From Rubripirellula sp. (GTDB lineage Bacteria > Planctomycetota > Planctomycetia > Pirellulales > Pirellulaceae), in the NCBI GenBank assembly GCA_012270065.1, contig JAAXJB010000003.1, positions 239,782 through 303,781 on the forward strand: a stretch of DNA of 64,000 nt. The letters are read 5' to 3'. Under the pieces are notes generated by a model that worked only from the letters and a program-made list of their open reading frames with translations, made no database searches and was not told where the DNA came from. Shown here one piece after another: positions 36,810-44,968 of this stretch. The position numbers and the translations under genes were made by a program. How positions within the stretch are numbered: position 1 is the first letter of the stretch; every line of letters begins with the position of its first letter.

Positions 36810-37799
36810 ATGCATATTCGTTGGCGTGGCATGGAACTTCCAAGTGCCCTGGAAGTCGACCGCGAGTCACTGACCGAAACCTATGGCAAATTTTCCGCAG
36901 AACCATTTGAACGTGGATTTGGTGCGAGCGTTGGGAACAGCCTGCGTCGCGTGCTGCTGAGCAGTCTCATGGGAAGCGCTGTGACGCAGATCAAAATCCG
37001 CGGTGCTCAGCATGAATTCACCACCATCCCGGGTGTTCTCGAAGACGTCACGGAAATCGTGCTCAACGTCAAGAGCATCGTGGTTCGCAATCACAGCGAA
37101 GCGACCCGTGTCATCACCGTTGAAAGTGATAAGGCGGGAGTCATTACCGGTGCAGATGTCCAAACTGATTCCGATGTCGAAGTGATCAACAAGGACCATG
37201 TCATTGCAACCCTCACCGACGATGTTCCATTCATGATGGAAATGGTCGTTGAAAATGGTCGTGGCTACGTCCCCAGTACCGAACACAGCACAGTTGATCA
37301 CGAGATCGGCATCATTCCTGTGGACGCTGTCTACAGTCCAATCACACGAGTCCGATACGAGGTCGAAGAGACCCGTGTGGGACAGAAGACAAACTATGAC
37401 AAGCTGAATCTGGAAATCTGGACCGATGGTTCAGTCAATCCGGAAATGGCTTTGGTGGAATCTGCCAAGATTCTGCGGAAACACCTCAACCCTTTCGTGC
37501 AGTATCGCGAACTTGGGCCGAGTATTTTCTCAGCCGCTCGAGGTGGTGCAGGATCGCCGGAGGCCCAGCTGGAAGCGAAGCTGAATATGACACTTGCTGA
37601 CCTACGATTGTCAGTTCGTGCCAACAACTGCTTGGAAAGCGAAAACATTCAGACGGTACGTGATCTGGTACAGAGAAACGAGGACACGCTCTTGGAAGTG
37701 CGCAATTTCGGCGACACAACCCTGAACGAAGTCCGGGAAAAACTTGCCCAGTACGGTCTACACCTTGGAATGCGAGTCCCGAACCAGCCGCTTATGTAA
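36810..37799 (+). CDS. rpoA: DNA-directed RNA polymerase subunit alpha
   Basis: RpoA (329 residues) is the scaffold subunit of RNA polymerase. The N-terminal dimerisation domain includes [24 protein letters not shown]-type sequence (here [19 protein letters not shown]) and GRGYVPS. A Gly/Ala linker (about 235-250) leads to the C-terminal domain with [22 protein letters not shown] and [19 protein letters not shown], which binds UP elements and activators. TGAGGTAA lies ten bases before the ATG. Downstream is rplQ. Confidence 0.98.
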   Translation: MHIRWRGMELPSALEVDRESLTETYGKFSAEPFERGFGASVGNSLRRVLLSSLMGSAVTQIKIRGAQHEFTTIPGVLEDVTEIVLNVKSIVVRNHSEATRVITVESDKAGVITGADVQTDSDVEVINKDHVIATLTDDVPFMMEMVVENGRGYVPSTEHSTVDHEIGIIPVDAVYSPITRVRYEVEETRVGQKTNYDKLNLEIWTDGSVNPEMALVESAKILRKHLNPFVQYRELGPSIFSAARGGAGSPEAQLEAKLNMTLADLRLSVRANNCLESENIQTVRDLVQRNEDTLLEVRNFGDTTLNEVREKLAQYGLHLGMRVPNQPLM

Positions 37800-37865
37800 C
37801 GAAGCTTTCGAGAATCGCAGTCACCCCCCCATTCCTTTAAGACATGAATTGACGGACTTGATGCC

Positions 37866-38498
37866 ATGCGTCACCGACGACGAGGCCGCACACTGGGACG
37901 AAGCCCGAGCCATCGCAAAGCGATGCTCAAGAACCTGGCAAGTGCGCTATTTTTAACCGAACGAGACGCGAGTCTCGATGACAACGCTCCCAAGGTTGCG
38001 GGCCGCATCACGACCACCCTGCACAAAGCAAAAGAGGTTCGCCCTCTGGTGGAAAAGTGTATTACGATCGCAAAAAAGAGCATTGCTTCGGCCGAAGCTG
38101 CTGAGAAACACGCCACTACTGCCGAACGCGGTACGGACGAGTGGAGAAAGTGGCGACAAAGTGACGACTGGCAGAAGTGGGCGAATGCACGTGCTCCTGT
38201 CGTGGCTGCAAGACGACGCGTGATTCAACTCATCGGTGACAAAGAAGCTGCCCGAATCCTTTTCGACTCGATTGCGGAACGCTACGTAGATCGCCCAGGC
38301 GGTTACACCCGAATCCTCAAGCTGGCTACTCCACGCCTTGGAGATGCGGGACAGCGAGCCATCCTGGAACTGGTAGGAAAAAATGATCGCGTCAAAGTCG
38401 CGGCCGAAAGACCTGCCTTCGATGACGAAGAGTCCGAGGAGGAAGAGGTAGAAGAGGTCGCCGCAACTGCCAGTGCAGATGAAACAGAAGAAGAATAG
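37866..38498 (+). CDS. rplQ: 50S ribosomal protein L17 with an acidic C-terminal extension
   Basis: The N-terminal 120 or so residues are ordinary L17: MRHRRRGRTLGRSPSHRKAMLKNLASALF, TTLHKAKEVRPLVEKCITIAKK, and a C-terminal GGYTRILKLATPRLGDAGQRAILELV. L17 binds near the exit tunnel. Unlike the usual roughly 120-residue form this one is 210 residues, with an insertion (about 75-125, Trp/Lys/Arg-rich) and an acidic tail after about 180 (EESEEEEVEEV, ADETEEE). The tail may be planctomycete-specific. It is the last gene of the operon and is followed by a terminator. Confidence 0.96.
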   Translation: MRHRRRGRTLGRSPSHRKAMLKNLASALFLTERDASLDDNAPKVAGRITTTLHKAKEVRPLVEKCITIAKKSIASAEAAEKHATTAERGTDEWRKWRQSDDWQKWANARAPVVAARRRVIQLIGDKEAARILFDSIAERYVDRPGGYTRILKLATPRLGDAGQRAILELVGKNDRVKVAAERPAFDDEESEEEEVEEVAATASADETEEE

Positions 38499-38512
38499 TA
38501 ACGCCTCGTCGT

Positions 38513-38569
38513 GAAGCTGATGATGATCGGCGAAGCTGCTGATGAACGGCGAAGCTGCTAATGAATAAT
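38513..38569 (+). repeat. Three 19-bp tandem repeats after rplQ
   Basis: Units at 38513-38531, 38532-38550 and 38551-38569 share GAAGCTGMTRATGAa; units 1 and 2 also share CGGC. They lie between the rplQ stop and the terminator. Confidence 0.75.
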
Positions 38570-38570
38570 G

Positions 38571-38606
38571 AAAAGGGCATCTGATTTTCAGATGCCCTTT
38601 CTTTTT
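38571..38606. terminator. Strong bidirectional intrinsic terminator
   Basis: AAAGGGCATCTGA (38572-38584), loop TTT, TCAGATGCCCTTT (38588-38600), then CTTTTT. A 13-bp perfect stem with T tracts in both orientations. It ends the rpsM-rplQ operon and probably the convergent solute-binding gene. Confidence 0.9.
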
Positions 38607-38648
38607 GGCCTGCACATGGCCAGCATTCATCGCTGCAGACGATTTCCA

Positions 38649-39944
38649 TCAGGAACGCATGCCCTGTGCCATCCGCCAAGCTCGCATCTGCTCTTCAAGA
38701 CCTTCGGTGGACGTCAGACTCTGCCATCTCTCAGCCACGTCATCCAACGCTTCCTGTGCCGTGCATTCTCCAGCCAAAGCCCGACGCACCTGCTCGTCGA
38801 GTACCGTGAGGTAACCCATCGCACTGTTCAACTGAGGGCAGGCAGCAATCAGTGGCGCCTGTAACTGCTGGGACAACCATGACTCGTAGGCACCGGCATC
38901 TCCGCTTGAAATCCCTCCATCCCGCAGGTCACCCATGCCAGCTATCTGGCGACGAACAGAGCCACTGCCTTCTCCCCCGCAAATCCATGCAATGAAAAGT
39001 TTGGAAGCACTGGTCTGCCTGCAATTTGCTGACAGCGATACGACTGGCGAAAAGGGGTCGAGCATTACCTTTGACACCGTTTCTGCCTCTGGCAGCGACA
39101 GCAATCTGGCATCCGACTCGGATTCTGAACTTCGCTCAGGGAACCCGATCCCGCCCTGCAACTCCCCAGCCGCAACGAGCGACCAAATCTGGTCGGGCGT
39201 GCAGTCCCGTTGGGTGTAGCGTGAATTGGTACGCAGCATCAGATCAAGCGACTTGACATAAGGCTCGGTATTGATCGTCGGGGCCAAGCTGCCACGTTCG
39301 AACAACCAGTTTTCCAGACCACTGCACCGCCACATGAACATGGTTCCAGCCCAGCCATCAGCAGTTGGCTCAGCAGCCATCCCATCCCATTCATCCTCAA
39401 CAAGCTTGTCATAGGACTCCCATGATTCCAATGGCTCAAGCTTGGAACGCGACAGCAGTGCGGGCAACTTGCAACCCAAGGGTAAGGCGAATGTAGATGC
39501 ACCATAACGGGCGGCGCCATTGCGTGCAGCGGAATAAAGAGGGCCTACCTTGGACTCAATTCGCTGGATGTCGTCGGTCGTTATTTCCACGACAGTATCA
39601 CTACGGGCCGCCTCACCAACGAGGGCGAGTGGATAGATCACGAGATCAGCCTTCGTGGCGGCTTCAAGAAAAACGTCGCCAATTCCGTCTGAATTGGCTC
39701 TTTCCAATTCCACGACCTCGATCTTCAGCTCTTGCTCCGAAATCGCCTGCCAACCACGCGAGATGATTTCCTCAACACCAGGCTGACCAAGCATCAGGAT
39801 TCGTAATGGAGCCTGCTTGCGACCTGTCTCAGTTGGCGCTACGACCTGTTGCTGTTTGTCACAACCCAGTTGCAGACTGCTTGCCACCGTTGCTGAACCG
39901 ATCAGGAAACGACGACGATTCAGATAGGAGTCAGGGTGTGTCAC
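38649..39944 (-). CDS. Tat-exported extracellular solute-binding protein
   Basis: The 431-residue protein starts with a twin-arginine signal (LNRRRFLIGSATVASSLQLGC); the Cys at the end may be lipidated, although the lipobox is imperfect. The mature part has periplasmic binding-protein features: LRILMLGQPGVEEIISRGW, KADLVIYPLALVGE, ASTFALPLGCKLPALLSRSKLE and GWAGTMFMWRC. This resembles sugar- or oligosaccharide-binding proteins of ABC systems (family 1-like). No permease or ATPase lies beside it, so the transporter, if any, is elsewhere. A xylulokinase gene is divergent from it. Confidence 0.75.
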   Translation of the reverse strand: MTHPDSYLNRRRFLIGSATVASSLQLGCDKQQQVVAPTETGRKQAPLRILMLGQPGVEEIISRGWQAISEQELKIEVVELERANSDGIGDVFLEAATKADLVIYPLALVGEAARSDTVVEITTDDIQRIESKVGPLYSAARNGAARYGASTFALPLGCKLPALLSRSKLEPLESWESYDKLVEDEWDGMAAEPTADGWAGTMFMWRCSGLENWLFERGSLAPTINTEPYVKSLDLMLRTNSRYTQRDCTPDQIWSLVAAGELQGGIGFPERSSESESDARLLSLPEAETVSKVMLDPFSPVVSLSANCRQTSASKLFIAWICGGEGSGSVRRQIAGMGDLRDGGISSGDAGAYESWLSQQLQAPLIAACPQLNSAMGYLTVLDEQVRRALAGECTAQEALDDVAERWQSLTSTEGLEEQMRAWRMAQGMRS

Positions 39945-40106
39945 TATTCGAGCTCATGAAATCGGGAAATCGCTTCGGGAATGGGTCGATTTGGTGCACA
40001 ACGACAGCAATCTCCTGACGCGAGGGTTAAGTCCAGCGGTGATACGTACTATAGTGGCTCAGAGTTCACCCAGGCTTTCGCAGAACGATGCAGGAGAAAA
40101 CGACAG

Positions 40107-41639
40107 ATGAAGTGCTACCTTGGAATTGACATCGGTACAAGTGGAACCAAAACACTCGCGATTGATGTCACAGGAAAAGTTCTCGCTGAATCTGTTGCTG
40201 AGTACCCTCTCTACCAACCCAAACCGGGCTGGACGGAACAGGATCCGGAGGACTGGTGGCGTGCAACGATCAAGACCGTTCGGAGCGTGATGAGGAAGGC
40301 CAAGCTGAAGCCTGATGCCATCAAGGCAATCGGCCTCAGTGGACAAATGCATGGTTCAGTCTTTCTCGACCGTAAAAATCAGGTGATCAGGAAAGCTCTG
40401 CTATGGAATGACCAACGAACGACAGCAGAGTGTGATCAAATCACAACGGCAGCAGGTGGCCGCAAGAGCTTGATCAAGATGGTTGCCAATCCCGCCTTGA
40501 CTGGCTTCCAAGCTCCCAAAATCCTCTGGTTGAGAAACAGGGAAAAAAGGAATTACGACAAGCTTGCCAAGGTCCTCCTGCCAAAAGATGACATTCGGCG
40601 ACGTCTGACAGGAGAGTTCATTACTGAGGTAAGTGACGCCAGTGGAACATTGCTGCTTGATGTTGTGAAACGCCGTTGGTCAAAACGACTACTGGGCAAA
40701 CTTGAATTGGATGAAAGTCTCTTACCAACGGTGGTCGAGAGTGACGAGGTCACCGGAACGCTCACTGCAGAAGCAGCAAAACTTCTGGGGCTGACAACGT
40801 CTTGCAAAGTCGTCGGGGGCGCCGGCGATTGCGCGGCCGGAGCTGTTGGCAATGGAATCGTAAGAAGCGGTGTTCTGAGTACATCGATCGGCACCAGCGG
40901 AGTCATGTTCGTCCATAGTGACGAGCCTCAATATGATGATTCGGGGCGACTACATACCTTTTGTCACGCAGTGAACGGAAAGTGGCACATGATGGGAGTG
41001 AATCTCACAAGTGGTGGATCTCTGCAGTGGTGGGTCGATTCCGTTTTGCAGGGACTCGCGGGAATATCCCAAAAAAATCGGTATGCAGCTGCAACAAAAG
41101 AGGCTTCCAGCGTGCAGGCAGGCAGCAACGGCCTGGTATTCCTTCCCTACCTCAACGGCGAAAGAACCCCACACGCAGACCCCAAGGCCAGAGGTAGCTT
41201 CGTTGGCATGAATCTGACGCATACGCGCGGACACATGACGCGCAGCGTCATGGAGGGGATCACTTTTGCGTTACGTGACAGCCTCGACATCATCCAGTCA
41301 CTGGACGTTCCCGTGCGGCAAATTCGTGCTTCGGGTGGTGGTAGCAAAAACCCGCTCTGGCGACAAATGCAAGCTGACATCTTTGGCAAAAAGATCACAA
41401 CACTGGAGGTTGAACAAGGCCCGGCATTTGGCGTGGCGTTGCTCGCAGCCGTGGGTGACGGGGCCTACCGCTCAATCGAGTCTGCATGCAAGGCAACCAT
41501 CAAAGTAGCCGATGAAACGCCTCCAAACCGGTCTGCTGTAAAACAATACAACCAACTGTTTCCTGTCTATCGCGATCTGTATGGTCAACTGAGGGAATCG
41601 ATGGCGAGCCTTGCGGACTACCAGGCATCACAGATCTAA
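40107..41639 (+). CDS. xylB: Xylulokinase (FGGY carbohydrate kinase)
   Basis: From the ATG at 40107 (GGAG at 40093) the product is 510 residues; the frame is open upstream but that part is unlike the family. It has the FGGY kinase N-lobe MKCYLGIDIGTSGTKTLAIDVTG, PGWTEQDPEDWW, LSGQMHGSVFLD, LLWNDQRT, the C-lobe GAGDCAAGAVGNGIV, LPYLNGERTPHADP and the ASGGGSKNPLWRQMQADIFGK. It should phosphorylate D-xylulose, linking xylose use to the pentose phosphate path. No xylose isomerase is adjacent. Confidence 0.93.
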   Translation: MKCYLGIDIGTSGTKTLAIDVTGKVLAESVAEYPLYQPKPGWTEQDPEDWWRATIKTVRSVMRKAKLKPDAIKAIGLSGQMHGSVFLDRKNQVIRKALLWNDQRTTAECDQITTAAGGRKSLIKMVANPALTGFQAPKILWLRNREKRNYDKLAKVLLPKDDIRRRLTGEFITEVSDASGTLLLDVVKRRWSKRLLGKLELDESLLPTVVESDEVTGTLTAEAAKLLGLTTSCKVVGGAGDCAAGAVGNGIVRSGVLSTSIGTSGVMFVHSDEPQYDDSGRLHTFCHAVNGKWHMMGVNLTSGGSLQWWVDSVLQGLAGISQKNRYAAATKEASSVQAGSNGLVFLPYLNGERTPHADPKARGSFVGMNLTHTRGHMTRSVMEGITFALRDSLDIIQSLDVPVRQIRASGGGSKNPLWRQMQADIFGKKITTLEVEQGPAFGVALLAAVGDGAYRSIESACKATIKVADETPPNRSAVKQYNQLFPVYRDLYGQLRESMASLADYQASQI

Positions 41640-41738
41640 CCCGGCGATACCAGTTGTTTTATCAAGCAACACCAAACCGGATTTCATGCCCACCCCGGTA
41701 CCTTACTCACACTCACCTTCAACACCGGAAACACTGCC

Positions 41739-42707
41739 ATGCCACGGATACTTGCACTCATTTGCACAATCACTGTTTTCGCAATGCTGCCAGCAGGCAT
41801 CAATGCAGAAGACAAACTGAACGTTCTGATCATCGATGGCCAAAACAATCACAACGCGTGGCCCAAGACCACAGCCATGATGAAAAAATACCTGGAAGAG
41901 TCAGGTCGTTTCACAGTCGATGTCGAGAGAACAAGGTACACATGGAAGGGGGGAAAACTGCTGAAAGAATTTCCGCTGGATGATGGCAAGACGCACGATG
42001 ATCTTCCTCAACCAAAAACGGACCCTGACTTTAAACCGGACTTCGAAAAATATGATGTCGTGGTGAACAACTTTGGCTGGAATGCTGCTCCATGGCCGGA
42101 TTCAACCAACAAGGCTTTTGACGACTTTGTCCAGAATGGTGGCGGGGTAGTCATTGTTCATGCCGCAAACAATTCATTTGGTGACTGGCCAGCTTACAAC
42201 AAAATGATTGGACTTGGCGGCTGGGGTGGCAGAAATGAAAAGTCCGGGCCGTACGTTTACATTGATGAAACAGGCAAGACGATTCGCGACACAACCCCCG
42301 GCAATGGTGGCTCGCACGGGCCTCAGCATGAGTTCAAAATTGTGATTCGAAATCCGGATCATCCGATCACCAAGGGTCTGCCACGGACATGGCTCCACGC
42401 AAAAGACGAACTCTATCAGCAACTGCGTGGTCCTGCAGACAACATGACAATTCTCGCAACCGCCTTCTCAGACAAGAACTTCAAAGGCACTGGACGCAAT
42501 GAACCGATGATGATGACGGTGGAGTACGGTGATGGACGGGTCTACCATACACCCATGGGTCACGCCGATTACTCAGTCGCATGCGTGGGCTTCATCACAA
42601 CGTTCCTGAGAGGCACGGAATGGGCCGCAAGCGGAAAAGTCACACTGAAAGAAGTGCCGGCTGATTTTCCAACTGCTCAAACGACAAGCTCAAGAGCCTT
42701 CGACTGA
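41739..42707 (+). CDS. Secreted ThuA-like domain protein
   Basis: The 322-residue protein has a signal peptide (MPRILALICTITVFAMLPAGINAE) and then a ThuA-like (trehalose utilisation, glutamine amidotransferase-like) fold: LNVLIIDGQNNHNAWPKT, KYDVVVNNFGWNAAPW, GGGVVIVHAANNSFG, HEFKIVIRNPDHPITKGLPRTWLHAKDELY and GDGRVYHTPMGHADYS. Family members are frequent in planctomycetes beside sugar- or sulfate-ester-degrading genes; their biochemical role is poorly known. It follows xylB by about 100 bp and may be cotranscribed. Confidence 0.88.
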   Translation: MPRILALICTITVFAMLPAGINAEDKLNVLIIDGQNNHNAWPKTTAMMKKYLEESGRFTVDVERTRYTWKGGKLLKEFPLDDGKTHDDLPQPKTDPDFKPDFEKYDVVVNNFGWNAAPWPDSTNKAFDDFVQNGGGVVIVHAANNSFGDWPAYNKMIGLGGWGGRNEKSGPYVYIDETGKTIRDTTPGNGGSHGPQHEFKIVIRNPDHPITKGLPRTWLHAKDELYQQLRGPADNMTILATAFSDKNFKGTGRNEPMMMTVEYGDGRVYHTPMGHADYSVACVGFITTFLRGTEWAASGKVTLKEVPADFPTAQTTSSRAFD

Positions 42708-42752
42708 GCACCTGGAATTTGATGATTGATTCGGAGGGCAGGGAAGGGCAGT

Positions 42753-42770
42753 GTGACATGTCAATGTCAC
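42753..42770. terminator. Weak hairpin between convergent genes
   Basis: GTGACA (42753-42758), loop TGTCAA, TGTCAC (42765-42770), after the ThuA-like gene. No T run; a possible but weak terminator. Confidence 0.3.
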
Positions 42771-42842
42771 GATTGGTTCGAGCGGCGGGCCGACAGCCCA
42801 ACACCTGTTCAGTCCCGGCCGAAACTTCAGGCAGACGAGGCT

Positions 42843-43913
42843 CTACCTCTGAAGAACATTTACAAAAGGCGGCCGCCAACTGGGAGCCAGAGTAGCGTCG
42901 TCGACACTGACGCCTGCTTCAACTTCTCCCCGATGATTCAGTAACGGATGATCGGGCATCCGCTCCAGTGCGGGAAGCTGTAGAAATCTCACCCTCCCAT
43001 CCTCATAAAGAACGTTGATACCCGTGGCGTTGTGCCCGACAAGCCTCCCATGCTGGGTCGCTTTCGAAATGCCAGCCAAGGGAGCATCGGACAGAATTGC
43101 AAAGGAAGCCCGTGATTCAAATCTCGGTGACTTGAGCCTGTTCTCCTCCATCACACCGAGGTTGTAGGCATAATGCCCGCCAGCGAATTGCTGGATTTGT
43201 CGGAGCTGATCAACATTTGCATGATGCAACTCACCAAGCGATGGCACACTGGTCAGGTCTGTCAGTGCAGCCTCCGTCGCCGAGGGCTGGTCGAGCGACG
43301 GACACCAGCGCAGGTCGGGGTCGGACAGCAAACCGGCTTCGTTCAACCGGATCATGAATACGCCGGCGAATGCCTCTCGCCCTGTCTCAGCAACCGCTGG
43401 CATACGCTGCTGAGGACTATGATTGACGTACTGGGTGATTGCCGTCCCAAATTGACGCAAACGATCCTGACATGCGGTTTTTCTTGCTTCGAGACGCCCT
43501 GCCGCTAACGCAGGCATGATCACGGCCACCATCACAATCGCAGCGGCGACGGCTCCCAGCCAGTCTGTCCAACCGTATCCGAGATCCGCTGTGTTCTCAA
43601 CGGCTGGCTCGAGCTTCGGAAGATCTCTCAAACCCTCCGAATCGTTTTCCTGAACCGCGTTTTCCTGACCAGCACCTTCGAGAGCATCGTCAGCGAGTCC
43701 GGGCATGGGTGGGAGTGCAGCGAGGGTTCGAGCAACCAGATCCTGCGAAGGCGGCTCTGGCGGCTCGTAGGATTCCTCCAATGGCCTCAGCGACTTTTCA
43801 ATCGCATCCAGCTCACGCCGCGCCTCTGCACTTTCCTCAAGCAACCGGGCAACACGCCGCATTTCATGCGGTTCAAGAGCGCCAAGCAGGTAACCGAGGA
43901 GGTCTTCGTGCAT
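42843..43913 (-). CDS. Anti-sigma-like protein fused to a DUF1559/pseudopilin-like domain
   Basis: From the ATG at 43913 the product is 356 residues. The N-terminus (MHEDLLGYLLGALEPHEMRRVARLLEESAEARREL) looks like the helical sigma-binding region of anti-sigma factors, but without the Cys/His zinc motif. An acidic linker follows, then one transmembrane helix (about 132-152) and, right after it, ARKTACQDRLRQFGTAITQYVNH, typical of DUF1559/pseudopilin-like proteins. The C-terminus keeps the Planctomycete-type end GHNATGINVLYEDGRVRFL, close to the H-x9-DG motif with one extra residue. The next upstream gene encodes an ECF sigma factor, supporting an anti-sigma role with an extracytoplasmic sensor. 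Confidence 0.8.
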   Translation of the reverse strand: MHEDLLGYLLGALEPHEMRRVARLLEESAEARRELDAIEKSLRPLEESYEPPEPPSQDLVARTLAALPPMPGLADDALEGAGQENAVQENDSEGLRDLPKLEPAVENTADLGYGWTDWLGAVAAAIVMVAVIMPALAAGRLEARKTACQDRLRQFGTAITQYVNHSPQQRMPAVAETGREAFAGVFMIRLNEAGLLSDPDLRWCPSLDQPSATEAALTDLTSVPSLGELHHANVDQLRQIQQFAGGHYAYNLGVMEENRLKSPRFESRASFAILSDAPLAGISKATQHGRLVGHNATGINVLYEDGRVRFLQLPALERMPDHPLLNHRGEVEAGVSVDDATLAPSWRPPFVNVLQR

Positions 43914-44040
43914 CGCCAGAGTGAGAACGCTGAGGGTAAGGAAAGGGCATGCTGTCACCAGTGAGGACGGTTACAGCCAATACCCTTTACATTACGCGCT
44001 CGACCCGTCCCCGGTTCGGAAATTCCTGAGAATTAGGTGC

Positions 44041-44679
44041 TTACTGGTCCGTCCCGTGGCGAGTCTCATCCCAAAGAAGCCCCAAACGCTGAACAGCCGC
44101 GTGCAAGCGACTTTTCACGGTCCCCACAGGAATCCCCAAGGCATCCGCAGCTTCCCTGTATTTCAATCCCTGATAGTAAACGAGATGAATGACCTGCTGC
44201 ATTGATTCACTCAGTGAGTCAACGGAATCATGCACCCAGCGGCTGTTTTCCTGGTCTGACGCCGCCCGAGAGGGGTCCGGAGAATCGCCAACCAGTTTCT
44301 CTGACCAGCTGTTGCCCCTTTCGTCTTTTTCGTTGGAAGACGAGCGATCCAGACTAACCATCCGATGCCGCTTGTTACGACGCTGGACATCAATCGCCTG
44401 ATTTGTGGCAATTGCGTACAACCAGGGACGGAATCGGCGATCTGGGTCAAATTGGTGACACTTCAAATGAACCTGTAAAAACGTACCCTGAAATGCATCC
44501 TCGGCCATCTCGGTATTACCGATGTAGCGTCGAAGATAGCTGTACATTTCACGCTCATAGCGTCGCATCAGGACTTCAAAAAGGCCGCGATCACCGCTTT
44601 CTCGATATTGGGCGATCAGGCTCTCGTCCGAGACATCGCCTTGCAGATTTTTAGATGTTGCTGGTGCTAATGCATTCAT
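44041..44679 (-). CDS. ECF-type RNA polymerase sigma factor
   Basis: The protein is about 212 residues from the ATG at 44679 (MNALAP); a start at 44694 would add five. Region 2 includes YRESGDRGLFEVLMRRYEREMYSYLRRYIGN, DAFQGTFLQVHLKC and RFRPWLYAIATNQAIDVQRR; region 4 is QQVIHLVYYQGLKYREAADALGIPVGTVKSRLHAAVQRL, a helix-turn-helix. A Ser/Asp-rich linker lies between. It would guide RNA polymerase to a small regulon in response to an envelope signal read by the downstream fused anti-sigma protein. The gap to that gene is about 127 bp. Confidence 0.94.
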   Translation of the reverse strand: MNALAPATSKNLQGDVSDESLIAQYRESGDRGLFEVLMRRYEREMYSYLRRYIGNTEMAEDAFQGTFLQVHLKCHQFDPDRRFRPWLYAIATNQAIDVQRRNKRHRMVSLDRSSSNEKDERGNSWSEKLVGDSPDPSRAASDQENSRWVHDSVDSLSESMQQVIHLVYYQGLKYREAADALGIPVGTVKSRLHAAVQRLGLLWDETRHGTDQ

Positions 44680-44968
44680 CGAATGATCCACCATCGTTAG
44701 AGAGAATTAGATAAGAAAACCAAAATAAGGGCGTGCGTGAAGCACAAAATCTAGTGCCGTGCCAACCGAACATTGAACTACGCGGAGAATAAAGTAAAAA
44801 GCCGCAGTTCTCTTACCGAAAAGCACTCTCTCAGTATCCCCAAAATCCCAATAAAGTCAAAAATGAATCCGTTATTTCACGCAAACCACCCTGTGGAGCT
44901 ATATGGATCAGCAAAGACATGACCATTACAACAACGGTTTTGCCCTTCATTGATTGAGATAAACCACC

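Noticed and set aside
38513-38569. CRISPR-like array
   Set aside because: Units are 19 bp, directly abutting and diverging, without unique spacers or cas genes.
37953-38630. 225-residue minus-strand frame across rplQ and the terminator
   Set aside because: Overlaps rplQ on the other strand and runs through the terminator; no recognisable protein.
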